In this document: positions 31,641 to 43,653 of the stretch, piece after piece
Position numbering within the stretch: position 1 is the stretch's first letter
Layout of the letters: each line of letters begins with the position of its first letter
Source of the DNA: Cichorium intybus
Taxonomy: Eukaryota > Streptophyta > Magnoliopsida > Asterales > Asteraceae
DNA length: 64,000 bases
Assembly: GCA_023525715.1 (NCBI GenBank)
Contig: CM042010.1
Location: forward strand, 87,597,384-87,661,383
Reading direction: 5' to 3'
Notes under the pieces: generated by a model
What the model saw: only the letters and a program-made list of their open reading frames with translations
Told to the model about the DNA's origin: nothing
The model's database searches: none
Program-made: the position numbers and the translations under genes

Positions 31641-32153
31641 TCATGGCTTATCTGGTCTTGTCTCTTCAAACGTATCTTTGAACCATCAATTTCGTCCCAC
31701 AATCAGTTTCAACCTGTAACAACTCAATCATCATATATCACATATGGTATTAGCGAGATTACTCACCTGGATGCTAGCTGCGTTTCAATTTCGGTTGTTT
31801 CTTGCCTTTGCGTGCACCACAATCATTTTGTCCCATACCTATTTATCCATTTGTATACCAAATGATAATAGGTTAATAATCATCTACATTGACTCTAATA
31901 CACTAGAGTTCAATACAATATCGTTATAAATAATGCCTAGTTAATAAACTTTCCGTTTACTAACTTTATGTGAATTTTACTATTCACCGAGGCATTCGGA
32001 TCGGTCTACAGTGCCCCCGAGGGGTCGGCAACTCAATCTAAACATTTTCCCAAACTTTTCAGACCATAACGAGCCTATGGTCCAAATTTGGGCTTAATCG
32101 GACAAGCAACGCAAAAGATAGCGTTTCAAAGTTTCTGTCTGGCCACTGCCTTG

Positions 32154-32233
32154 GAGGCGCACTGCGCCAGGAATCAGGCGCACTGCGCCTGGGCGCACCC
32201 CGCCCTGATCCTGGGCGCACTGCGCCCTGCTCC
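32154..32233. repeat. CG-rich palindromic repeats in the Tekay-1 3' LTR
   Basis: GGCGCACTGCGCC and close variants occur four times. The second copy is at 38352-38431. Confidence 0.85.
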
Positions 32234-32752
32234 TGGGCAGAGCTCCTGGACAGTCGCGATTTATGCACTGTAGCAAGCAGTTTTTGGCCATTTAATCCTT
32301 AATCCAGTCCTTAATCGATTGGGGTTTGTTTCTAGGCTAAAACCTTACATTTTGACAAGGTTTTCAACCCTCAAAACACCCTCAATCATCCATACTAAGA
32401 ATTAGGGTTCTTAGTTTTAACAACCCCAATTCTTCAATCTTACCATTTATAGCATTCTACTTCCATTTTATTGAGTTAAGCTCTTACTAGCATGGTTTAA
32501 TGGAAGCATTTCATCATTTCAATCACTCAATTACAACTGTAATTGCAGTTTTTGAGTTCTACAAAACTCACCAAGAATAACAATCAAGAACTTGGCAATT
32601 TACCTCAAATTCTTCCAATTATGCCCTTGTGAATGCTATACTCAAGCTTGCTAATTCCAACCTTCAAGAAGTCTTCCAATTTCTGCAGAATCGCACCTGC
32701 AATTTCCTCTCCCGTTGCTGCACATTTGGTTGGTCAATGAGAGAGTCAAACT

Positions 32753-32763
32753 CTCTATTTATA
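32753..32763 (-). promoter_or_regulatory. TATA box of the Tekay-1 3' LTR
   Basis: GGTATAAATAG-type sequence on the minus strand about 340 bp into the LTR in transcription direction. The copy in the 5' LTR is at about 38951-38961. Confidence 0.5.
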
Positions 32764-33096
32764 CCACAAAATTTTGCAAATTTGGTCCCTAAGTTCATTT
32801 TCTTGAACTTTGACCACAATAATCAAGTTTTATTACAATAAAACTTTCATTTCTTACATTTTTGCCACAACCAACAATAATTTTTATATTTGGTCTTTCA
32901 CATGGTCAAATGACCAAAATACCCTTTTTCGGTATAACGACCCAAATTCAGTTTTTATAACATTTTAAGTCCAAAACTCAAAATATTATTTCAAACCAAA
33001 TACTTTTCTGTCCAAAAGACCATTTTACCCTTACATGGTAAAATGACCAATTTACCATTTTATTATAATTATATAATAAAGTATCTTGGCGTTACA

Positions 33097-36000
33097 AATT
33101 CTCCCCTCCTTCAAAAGATTTCGTCCCCGAAATCATACTATCACGTGAGGGTATTTCTTTCTCGTTACAATTCTGGTTTCCCATATCATATGGAAACTTT
33201 TATGGTATTGCCTAAGCACTTGACCATACTAGTCTTCTTATCTCGTGGTTATATCACCACTCGCATATCACTCATCCGGTTGTCCCGGGTACCTTAATCA
33301 CTTATCTTCCTCATTTCATCATGAGGGATTTGTTAGCATTTATCAATCTATGTTCTCAGAACCCTGAGACCCATAGAAAACTTTACAATCATCTTGAAGT
33401 TCATCAAGGATATTCAATCTATACACCGCAATTCTTGCGTTTGGGATATACGGAAAGGTCCAATAAACAAGGACTCAACTTTCCTTTTTGTCCCACATCA
33501 ATTTCTAGTCCTTCCGGAGGGTCACTTTGAGTTCCACTATCTTCCCTTACTTGGGGTTTCAATGATTTTACTCAACAATCCGCATACTACTCTTGTCGAT
33601 CTTGGTCTATTTCCAAGCTTTCTTGACCTTGCCAAATCTTTTCTTCTGTTTGAGATACAATCTCAAGTTTAATCAACAGCTTCACCCTAACTTCCGTCTA
33701 GCAAATCGGCGTGCAACACGGTAGTCTATGCAATACTTCCTACAAGTCAATAAAACACTAGTATAAAACCTATACTAATCTACAACTTCTACTAAGGATA
33801 GACGGTCGTCTAGTCTTCCGCTAGGGTCTGTTATGCAGATTTCAGGCATATCTTCTGGAGTCTGCATCATTTTCTCGCTTCGTCAATCCATCGGCAATTC
33901 GTACACAATACTTACTAGTACTTTTGAGATAATAATTCTAAGAATTAATGCCAAATTCAAAGAATAATTCTGTTATCTCTGTTCGATACAATTCGCGCCG
34001 ATAACTCACGTCGACAATTTTCTTTATTTTTGTAGTTTTTCACTACTTTTCCACTCTTAATTTCTTCTTTGGTCAATATAATTCTACACTGATTTCATCA
34101 ACCAACCTGCAATCACCCATATGGTGTCATACCTATGCGGTACTTGCAAAGACTTCACTACAAAGTCTATGATATTTTTCGTCCCATTTCATTTTTGGGA
34201 CTGACAGTCCACATACTTCTAATGATTTGACTGTAGTTACATACAAGTCAAACACTTTTCACATGTCTTTCAATGTCTTTCTTCAGCCCCGGCCACCAAC
34301 ACATAGGTTTTATCGACCTATACAGTTTGGTATTCCCCCGGGTATGCTGCATATCTGATACAAAATACATCTTTTCAAGATGATTTTTATATTTTGTTTG
34401 ACTTTGGAATTCACATTCACAACCGCCAAGGGCTTCAAATCACTGTGATATTCCAACTAACTTCCGCTACTATTCAATCATTTATTCACTTTTCACGTTT
34501 TCAGACTTGCACACATCTTTCTGTGCTACCCAAATCAACTCAGGTAATCAATTTGCCACGTTCATACACGTGAATGTAACCTATAAAGGTTACTCTTTCT
34601 AATTCAAGGCATCTGTAACCACATACGCCTTTCTGAGATGGTACTAGATTTCATACCCGAAATCTATAAGTAACCCATCTATCTTAACTATCTCATCTTC
34701 AGCTTCTTTTGATCAATTAAGTATTTCAACTTTTATGATCTTATCGCTATAAGCTTTACACCATACAAGTAGTGTTTCCAAAGCTTAAACGCCACGTTCA
34801 TAATTGCTACTGCAATGTCATGCATCCCCAGTCAACTTGGATACATTTCAATGGTCCAATCCATCTTCTCTACTTAGCATCATTGCTAATGTTAGAGGTT
34901 CACACAAGGTTTATGCCAAACCTTTACAACTTATCTGTGGTCTTTCTACCACTCAGACTTTACACTTTTTCTTGGTCAACTTTAATCAGCTAACCAGCAA
35001 TCAAGGAGCAGTTTTCTACAACTCTCCTATAGTAACCCGCCAAATCCAAGGAACTACAATGTCAGTCGGATTCCTCAGGCGGTTCTAGTTTTACCACATC
35101 ATCTATCCCACTGGATTTATTTCATCATCTTTGGCAGTATTATCATACCCAAGGAGTTGAAACTTCTTTTAACCAAATTTTTCATACTTGGAGAATTTAA
35201 CATATCACTTAACTCAGTGAAGTAACTCCAGTATCTGGTACAATGTACCTCATATTCAATCTGGTCTCGAGAATATCATATTCTCAGTAGTCAATGTATA
35301 TACACATTAACTTATCTTTCTTCTTTTCAAACAGATAGGGCTCTATCTGATGACACTTACAGTCATATGAGATCCCAATTCAAAACAATGTCTTCCAATT
35401 GTTTTACCACTCTGTCATCTCTATAGAGGCCAATCAACACAGAGCCTAGATAACAGGAACGGCTCTCAATACCAGCTTAATCACAAGCTCTTCTTGCCAA
35501 TCCGGCAGAAATCTTGGAAGTTCTTTTCAAAAGAATCATCCGAAATTTATTTAAAGTAGTACACTACTATCACCACTTTATTTAGCTTGGCCCATACCAC
35601 GTATGCCATCTACAACATCATTCCTTTACTAACCCTTTTCTGAGTATAAGCAAAGGAAAATAACCGGTATTCTCCATAACGGTCATTTACCATGGATTTT
35701 CATCCGCTCATTTCTGCTTTCTGAACCATCATGTTCATATTTCTACAATTTATGTTAGCATAATGCATTGCTAACCAATTCATAAGCACAATTACTTCAG
35801 ATTTACTGGTAGTCATTGGCTTTAGATTCATAGGGAAAAGGGTCCCGTAAATCCTAGACAGACTACTTTCCAGGTGTTCAATATCTAGAACATATTTGCT
35901 ATTTACTATAGCTACTTCCAAAATTTCATCCATAATCGTTGATGAAATATCCAATCACGACATCAGTGTCACCGATCCAAAGCATAGCTTCATGGATCAA

Positions 36001-36800
36001 ATATAACATACACGAGTTATATTCAGAACGATGATATCTGCGACCGTATCAGTCTCCTCACGAGCTTCTTCCACAATTTACTGGAATGCTCATGGTACCA
36101 CGGGTCCTTTTTGACCATTCGTTCCTTCTTTCTTTCCTGGGTTCATCACCCGTTACTCCACATTTAGCATGTGAGTATTTCATAAAGAAGTGATCTATAG
36201 TTCCACGCTGGAACCACTTCCGTCCCATACAACAAGCTCGAGCAATCTGCTCCTATCATCTGCAATTTCAGCATGTCAACGGTAGAGTCTCAACTCTACA
36301 ATTTTCCTTAGTGCCTTTCCTGCACTGATCACTATACATAGTGGCTCTGTTTTGGTCCTTTCCCTATAAGGTTAGACCCAATTTGTGACAACTTCTTCTG
36401 AAAAGTCCACTTTTATTTTCTGCTTTTCTTGTAGTCTCAACTACTGTTCTTTCACCTTGAATATCAACTAAGGTGAGCAACCGATTCATTTATCTGACCA
36501 CATCAGCTAACATTGCTCGTCATGTGGATTTTTCTCGCTACTTGTCTCGTTGCCCCTCGTTCGATGGAGTCTTGAGAAAAGGTTGATCCGCCTCTTAAAG
36601 TTACACGCACTAAATTTCTCCCAATAATATCCACTGCTCATACTTCTTATACATTAGAAGTCAGCAATAGTTAGGTTATATATGTATAATAACAACTATA
36701 TACACCTAACAGTTCATCATGTCTACTGTTTCAGGGTTTAAGTCCAGGAATCTACTCTATAGACACCTAGTTCACTTAAACCTCGGCTCTGATACCAACT
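33097..36800 (-). pseudogene. Decayed gag-pol interior of Tekay-1
   Basis: No long frame remains on the minus strand. Recognisable traces in transcription order are a protease-like stretch (about 36070-35950), the region after it ending in a VIVLMNWLAMHYANINC-type motif (ORF 35954-35700, compare VIVGMDWL), a shattered RT trace around 35300-35100, an RNase H end (near 34600), an integrase finger with WWPGLKKDIERHV (about 34325-34260), an integrase core trace YDTIWVI (about 34150-34110) and a SEKMMQTPEDM-like trace (about 33895-33845). A polypurine tract (GGAGGGGAGAATT on the minus strand) abuts the LTR at 33097. The PBS TGGTATCAGAGC is at 36797-36786. Confidence 0.75.
36786..36797 (-). other. 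Primer-binding site of Tekay-1 (tRNA-iMet)
   Basis: On the minus strand it reads TGGTATCAGAGC, three bases from the 5' LTR. Confidence 0.88.
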
Positions 36801-39294
36801 TGTAACACCCGGCTTTTAAAACAAAAACACCCCTGAAAAATTTTTCATTTAAAACACAGGTTTCAATACATAAAACCATAACAAGGGGTATATTTTAATA
36901 AAAACGGGTACAAGTGTATCAAGGAGAGTATAAAATACCATAACTCCTTTAAAGCCGGGCTGCTACTGACAGCATCTATGAGTCCCACTTCAAAGTCACG
37001 GACTCTATCTTGTCCCCTACCAGTATCATGCTAACCTGCAGGGACAGTAACAAACGGTATGAGCTACAAAGCTCAGTGAGTAATCTTTCCTGCCAATAAC
37101 ATGTATTTAATACAATTATGTATTTTTCTGGATATCGAATCCAAAACTCATAGCCTTACTGGCTGACCATATATCTCTTAGGATTTCACATCCTAATTTT
37201 GTAGCCTTACAGGCTACTTCATGACAACCTGCAATTATCAAACCACATCAGTTATTTGCACAGATAATTATATCTATCGTTTCTGTCCCATGTTTCTTAG
37301 TCACAATGGACTGCATCATATGTCATGGCTATATAAGCCACACCCTGTGTCATAGCTATGTAAGCTGCACCAAAACAATATCAATATATAAATCATAGCC
37401 CGCAGGCCGTATCAACTGGGTTTAATACCCGATATCATAGCCAAAAGGCCGCACCATGTACCTGTAACAAAATCATAGCCCGAAGGCTGCACCAAATCAT
37501 AGCCAACAAGGCCGCATCGGAGACATAGCCCAAAGGCCGCACCGGATTCATAGCCAACAAGGCCGCATCGGAGACATATGGCTCACGGGTTAGCCCGCTG
37601 TTGCCTAGACTCACGGGTTAGCCCGCTGTTGTCTATATAAATTTAACTCCTCGAAATAAACTGCGGCTCACGGGTTAGCCCGCTGTTGCCTAGACTCACG
37701 GGTTAGCCCGCTGTTGTCTATATAACAGTTTACATAGATATATTGACTCACAGTTCCGTTCTTGTCTATTATAGACTCACAGCTTATCTGGTCTTGTCAT
37801 TTTATTGACTCACAGTTCCGTTCTTGTCTATTATAAACTCACGGCTTATCTGGTCTTGTCTCTTCAAACGTATCTTTGAACCATCAATTTCGTCCCACAA
37901 TCAGTTTCAACCTGTAACAACTCAATCATCATATATCACATATGGTATTAGCGAGATTACTCACCTGGATGCTAGCTGCGTTTCAATTTCGGTTGTTTCT
38001 TGCCTTTGCGTGCACCACAATCATTTTGTCCCATACCTATTTATCCATTTGTATACCAAATGATAATAGGTTAATAATCATCTACATTGACTCTAATACA
38101 CTAGAGTTCAATACAATATCGTTATAAATAATGCCTAGTTAATAAACTTTCCGTTTACTAACTTTATGTGAATTTTACTATTCACCGAGGCATTCGGATC
38201 GGTCTACAGTGCCCCCGAGGGGTCGGCAACTCAATCTAAACATTTTCCCAAACTTTTCAGACCATAACGAGCCTATGGTCCAAATTTGGGCTTAATCGGA
38301 CAAGCAACGCAAAAGATAGCGTTTCAAAGTTTCTGTCTGGCCACTGCCTTGGAGGCGCACTGCGCCAGGAATCAGGCGCACTGCGCCTGGGCGCACCCCG
38401 CCCTGATCCTGGGCGCACTGCGCCCTGCTCCTGGGCAGAGCTCCTGGACAGTCGCGATTTATGCACTGTAGCAAGCAGTTTTTGGCCATTTAATCCTTAA
38501 TCCAGTCCTTAATCGATTGGGGTTTGTTTCTAGGCTAAAACCTTACATTTTGACAAGGTTTTCAACCCTCAAAACACCCTCAATCATCCATACTAAGAAT
38601 TAGGGTTCTTAGTTTTAACAACCCCAATTCTTCAATCTTACCATTTATAGCATTCTACTTCCATTTTATTGAGTTAAGCTCTTACTAGCATGGTTTAATG
38701 GAAGCATTTCATCATTTCAATCACTCAATTACAACTGTAATTGCAGTTTTTGAGTTCTACAAAACTCACCAAGAATAACAATCAAGAACTTGGCAATTTA
38801 CCTCAAATTCTTCCAATTATGCCCTTGTGAATGCTATACTCAAGCTTGCTAATTCCAACCTTCAAGAAGTCTTCCAATTTCTGCAGAATCGCACCTGCAA
38901 TTTCCTCTCCCGTTGCTGCACATTTGGTTGGTCAATGAGAGAGTCAAACTCTCTATTTATACCACAAAATTTTGCAAATTTGGTCCCTAAGTTCATTTTC
39001 TTGAACTTTGACCACAATAATCAAGTTTTATTACAATAAAACTTTCATTTCTTACATTTTTGCCACAACCAACAATAATTTTTATATTTGGTCTTTCACA
39101 TGGTCAAATGACCAAAATACCCTTTTTCGGTATAACGACCCAAATTCAGTTTTTATAACATTTTAAGTCCAAAACTCAAAATATTATTTCAAACCAAATA
39201 CTTTTCTGTCCAAAAGACCATTTTACCCTTACATGGTAAAATGACCAATTTACCATTTTATTATAATTATATAATAAAGTATCTTGGCGTTACA
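36801..39294 (-). repeat. 5' LTR of Tekay-1 (2494 bp)
   Basis: It pairs with 30626-33096. The 23-bp length difference is explained by the array: this copy has about 50 extra bases (near 37524-37574) and lacks one 27-bp CTCACGGG unit. Confidence 0.95.
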
Positions 39295-41624
39295 CATGAA
39301 ATGATTGCAGCTGGGAATCCGAAGACTTGGGTTGATGACTCTTCGGATGATGACGAGGAAGTATGCTTGATGGCAAATGACACGTGCCTAACCATTCCAG
39401 AACAGGTATCCAAGCTTCTCTCATCCTTTAAAATTCCTATTTCTCAATCTACTCCTGTTATCAATGAAATAACTCGTGATTGCTCTGTTATGCATAAATT
39501 ACTTGTTGATGCTAAAAGTAAGGAGATATTCACTGAGCAGGAGGTTCTAAGCTTGAGGGGGAGAGTTGAAAGTCTGAAGCTAGCTCTAGAAAAGCCCAAT
39601 CTAAGAATCTCACTGCTAGAAGAGAATAGAGAAAATTTTTTGAACAATCATGATGTAATCTTGAAACAACGAAACATATTTTGTGAAACTGCCAAACGGT
39701 TATATGCTCATATTACACGAATTTATCATTCATCTGATGTTTGCAATGTTCAACATAGACAACTACTGCCTTTTATTGAGTTTAAACTTAAGGAACTCGA
39801 TAGCATATCTTATGAATGTGAATCTATTGTGTCTGGGTCCGAAGTCACAAATCCCTCATACAAACATGGTTTAATATCTGTAGAAAAATATCTCACCGCT
39901 GATAATTTGTTGAAACTCTTACCACAAGAAATCTCAATCCTGAAAAAGGTTGTACCTCAAATTGAAACGAAGGAAAAAGAATTTGTCAATAACTTGTCTG
40001 AGAAGGATTCTGAAAGCGATTTGGACATGGAGGAAATTGATTGTTCCTCCTTGACACAATTAAAATCATCCTCCGTATCCGAATCACCCTCCGAAGACAT
40101 CTCACAACTGTCTTCGGTGGACAAAGGAAAAACAAAAGTGGGTTGTGAATCAAATACTTTTGAAAACAAAGAAATTATGAAATCAAAATTTCAAATCTCA
40201 GATATTTGTGTCTCTTACGATCAATATCTCAAGGACAATTCAAAAAGGCTAGTTCATGTGGCGTGTATCTATCCAAAAATATCTTATTTCAAGAATGCCA
40301 TCTTTGTGAAACCAGGTGGATCACCTTTGATTGAAAACGATTTAGAAAAACTTCTTGAGGAGGATAATTCCACAGTCACTGAGGAAGGATTCTTCTCATC
40401 TTCTAAAATGGTTGAAAATGAAATGAATGAAAGAATGGAAGTTAAAGTCAACATAAGAAAACAAGATCTGTATGGTCATAACATTTACAATCGTCTATGC
40501 TATGAGAAGGAGAGAATTCCTAAGAACTTAAAACATCTTTTGAAAGTCAAAAACAGCAACCACATTTACACAAACCAAAATGACAAACCAATTCAAGTTA
40601 TGGAGAAATTTGTAACTCCGAAGATGGACGTTTTTCAATTATTAGAATCAAAAGAGAGCGTACCACATGCTAAATCTATTGAAAATAAAGATTCAGAACT
40701 TAAACCTGCAAACTCTTACCCCATGATGCAGTACCCTAAATATTTGTATAAACAACCAGTGGTACAAAACTTCAAAATTTTACAAAAACCTCAAAATCAA
40801 GCATCAGCCTCCGAATCAAAACCAGCAATAGTGATCACTAAACCAATTCAAAAACCAATTGCTGCGAACTTGAAATCAAAACAAACTCTGAATCTTGTGA
40901 AAAGAAAAACTCCCATTGGAGGTTTGAAACAAAATGAAGCAATTGGTTGAACTTCTGGAACAAAACCATTTAACTCAAAGGCTTCAGAAGTCAAAAATCA
41001 AAAGGATAAACCAAATTTTACACCAACAAAACCTAACTTTCCCAATCCAAAGTTTCAAAAACCCACAAAGAAAACATTTTCAAAAGGAAACACTTTGATA
41101 GATACATTTCATCAGTGGCTAGACAAAAATTTGGATCTGTTTAAAGATAAGAATCTTTCACTAACATCTTCAAATTGGCATACGAAGAGTACCTTTGTAC
41201 CTCTAAGCTGTGCAACTCAATCTCAACGAAGTCAACAATTGAAAAACCAAAACAAAATTGGAAAAGGAATGATTTGAAAGAAAACTTAACTGCAAGAACA
41301 AAAGATTCAAAATCTTCAATGAAATCAAATCTTTCAAGTAAAAAGAAAACATCAAAATCTTCGAAGTCAATCACTTGGAAACAAAAATGGGTTCCGAAGA
41401 TTTGTAATCTGTCAGTCACTTCGGACTCATCTAATTTGACAAAAAGCTCTTCAGAATTATGCTCAGACACTTCGGAATCTTGCTCATCACATGAAGCTTC
41501 GGAGAATCTGATTAATTTAAATGCTAATGAAATTTCTGAAGAGGCCGTAGAAAAATGGATTCAAAAATCCTTTGCTTACCCTGAGGACCCAAGATTGATT
41601 GGGTACCAACTCCTTCTCGATTGA
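39295..41624 (+). pseudogene. gag: SIRE-A gag, third segment
   Basis: The frame resumes immediately after Tekay-1 and runs to TGA 40948-40950, then on in the same frame to about 41200-41250, where it changes; the new frame leads into protease. The sequence is the long charged, coiled-coil-prone C-terminal part of Gag, with a stretch resembling SIRE-B (LKQRNIFCETAKRLY here, VKQRNIFCLIAKRLY there). It ends with the WVPK motif seen before protease in these elements. Confidence 0.85.
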
Positions 41625-42887
41625 TTGCAGGTTATGTCAAATGAGCGGTATGATTCTAAATGGTACATGGATAGTGGCTGCTCAAGACACATGACTGGGA
41701 AGAAGGAATATCTCAGGGACTACAGAAATTTGGATGATGCTGGAAATGTTCGCTTTGGTAATAATGAAACATGTCCAATTCAAGGCTATGGAAAAATAAC
41801 AAATGGCCAATTCACAATCAGTAGAGTGACATTTGTTGAAGGCTTAAAACACAATCTTGTGAGTATATCTCAATTGGTGGTTGGAACGGGTAATGCTGTT
41901 ACATTCAACAACCAAGGAAGTGTAATCACAAAAGAAGAAACTAACGAAGTCTTGCTGAAATCCGAAAGGAAGGGATCGATGTTTCCCTCGAATCTAAAAC
42001 CTGTAACCGGTGGGCAATCTCTGTGTCTTCTCTCAAAAGCCAATTCTGATGTCAGCTGGCTATGGCACCGAAGACTTGCTCATATGAACTTCAAAGATTT
42101 AAACAAGTTAGTGGCTATGGATTTGGTTCGAGGAATGCCCGCCCTCAAATTTGATAATGACTCTCTTTGTTCTGCTTGTGAACATGGCAAGCAAACAAAA
42201 CAAAGGCATCCAATAGTGATCAATCCCAAAATCACCGAACCCCTTTCACTTCTCTACACGGATTTGTGTGGACCATCCGCAGTTGAGTCAATTGGGAAGA
42301 AGAAATACATTCTTGTGATAGTTGATGACTATTCAAGGTTTACTTGGGTTTTATTCCTAAGAAACAAATCAGATGCTGCTGAAGAAATCATTAGCTTCAT
42401 AAAAAAAATGGAATTGATGCTCAAAAAGAAAGTCTGAACTGTGCACCGTGACAACGGTTCGGAGTTCAAGAATCAGACTCTGGATGGATTCTTGAGAACA
42501 AAAGGAATTAGTCATAACTTCTCTGCACCTTATACTCCTCAACAAAATGGAGTTGTGGAAAGGAGAATTCGTTCCTTGTGTGAAGCAGCTAGAACAATGC
42601 TAAATTTCGCAAATTTGCCTATGTACTTCTGGGCCGAAGCCATTTCTACTGCATGCTTTACTCAAAACAGATCCTACATTCACAAGCGATTTCATATCAC
42701 TCCTTACGAAGTACTCAACCGAAGAAAACCAAATGTCAAATTTCTCCACATCTTCGGTTGTAGGTGCTTTATCTTAAACTTAAAGGATCACTTGACCAAG
42801 TTCGATGATAAGTTAGAAAACCAAATGTCAAATTTCTCCACATCTTCCTTAGATACTCTCAAGACTCAAAAGCTTACAGAGTCATGA
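41625..42887 (+). pseudogene. pol: SIRE-A pol: protease and integrase
   Basis: Protease has DSGCSRHMTG (Asp at 41670), followed by the HHCC domain (LWHRRLAHMN, about 42060) and the integrase core, with Asp codons at 42261 and 42450 and Glu at 42558. A TGA lies at 42435-42437; the equivalent SIRE-B residue is Arg, so a CGA to TGA change at a CpG is likely. Near 42815 a 29-bp block duplicated from 42729-42757 replaces the expected integrase C-terminal sequence and breaks the frame. Confidence 0.92.
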
Positions 42888-43653
42888 ACAAGAGAACTCG
42901 CAAAATCAAAGAAACCTTTAATCTAAGGTTTGATGACTACTACATCAAGAAGTCTTTGCATCCATTTCCTATGTCATCCATCTTTCCAAAACCCGCTGTG
43001 GATGCTATACCAATTACTACATTTGACACAGACTTTGCACTTCTGTTTGATCCACCCGTGAGAGCTGTGGACTCCGAAGCCAGGGCACCAGATAACCATG
43101 AGTCCGAGTTGTCCAAGCTCACAGATGGACCTGATGACTCCTCTACAAGTAGTGTACAAAGACCATCATCTGTTGAGGGGGAGCCATCTTACTGAAATGA
43201 AGGAAATGCTAGTGTTGAGGGGGAGCCAAACAACAGTCCACGGGGAACCAACAGTCCTATCTCACCTCCTCAGACAAACTCCAATATTATGACACTGTAT
43301 CCAACGGTCCACGGGGAGCCAGAGATTAACACTCCGAACTCAGCAACACCAAACTCTTCGGATAGAGCTACCACTTCCTCAACACCAACACATGTCGAGG
43401 GGGAGAACACTCTAAACTCTACTTCACAAATGCACACACCACAATCTAACACAACTAATTCAAACAATCATTTGCTAATGGGTGATTTCCCATCTACTTC
43501 GGGGTATCCTTCAGATATCGAAGACATCGATGCTGAAGGACCTACTGACTTTGATCCAAACTATCCTCCCTTGGACAAATGGACGAGAAATCATCCACCA
43601 TCACTTGTCATCGGTAATGTTCAAGATAGAGTATTGACTCGTGTATAACTTCA
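42888..43653 (+). pseudogene. SIRE-A integrase C-terminus and hinge
   Basis: A low-complexity acidic/serine-rich linker between integrase and RT, in two frames. It contains repeated polypurine segments: GAGGGGGAGCC at 43177 and 43214, GGGGAGCC at 43313 and GAGGGGGAGAAC at 43399, each preceded by a short GTTGA, CAC or GTC context. It ends with the DFDPNYPPLDKWTRNHP-like motif that precedes RT. Confidence 0.75.

Larger units (their letters stand above)
30626..33096 (-). repeat. 3' LTR of Tekay-1 (2471 bp)
   Basis: It is nearly identical to 36801-39294. I found one substitution outside the tandem array (31647 T against C in the other copy). It contains the tandem array at 31140-31640, four CG-rich GGCGCACTGCGCC-type motifs at 32154-32233, and a minus-strand TATA box (32753-32763). 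Confidence 0.95.
30626..39294 (-). mobile_element. Tekay-1: degenerate Tekay/Del-like Ty3/gypsy element with near-identical LTRs
   Basis: LTRs of 2471 and 2494 bp (TGTAACACCC...GGCGTTACA in + strand reading) are flanked by CATGA. The iMet PBS lies beside the right LTR and the polypurine tract beside the left, so the element is on the minus strand. The 3.7-kb interior retains only decayed protease, RT, RNase H and integrase traces. The lineage is inferred from integrase and protease motifs and LTR structure. Confidence 0.9.

Noticed and set aside
31626..32291. Small ORFs repeated at 31626-32291 and 37824-38489
   Set aside because: They repeat only because both Tekay-1 LTRs contain them; no codon signature, and they overlap tandem arrays and palindromes on both strands.
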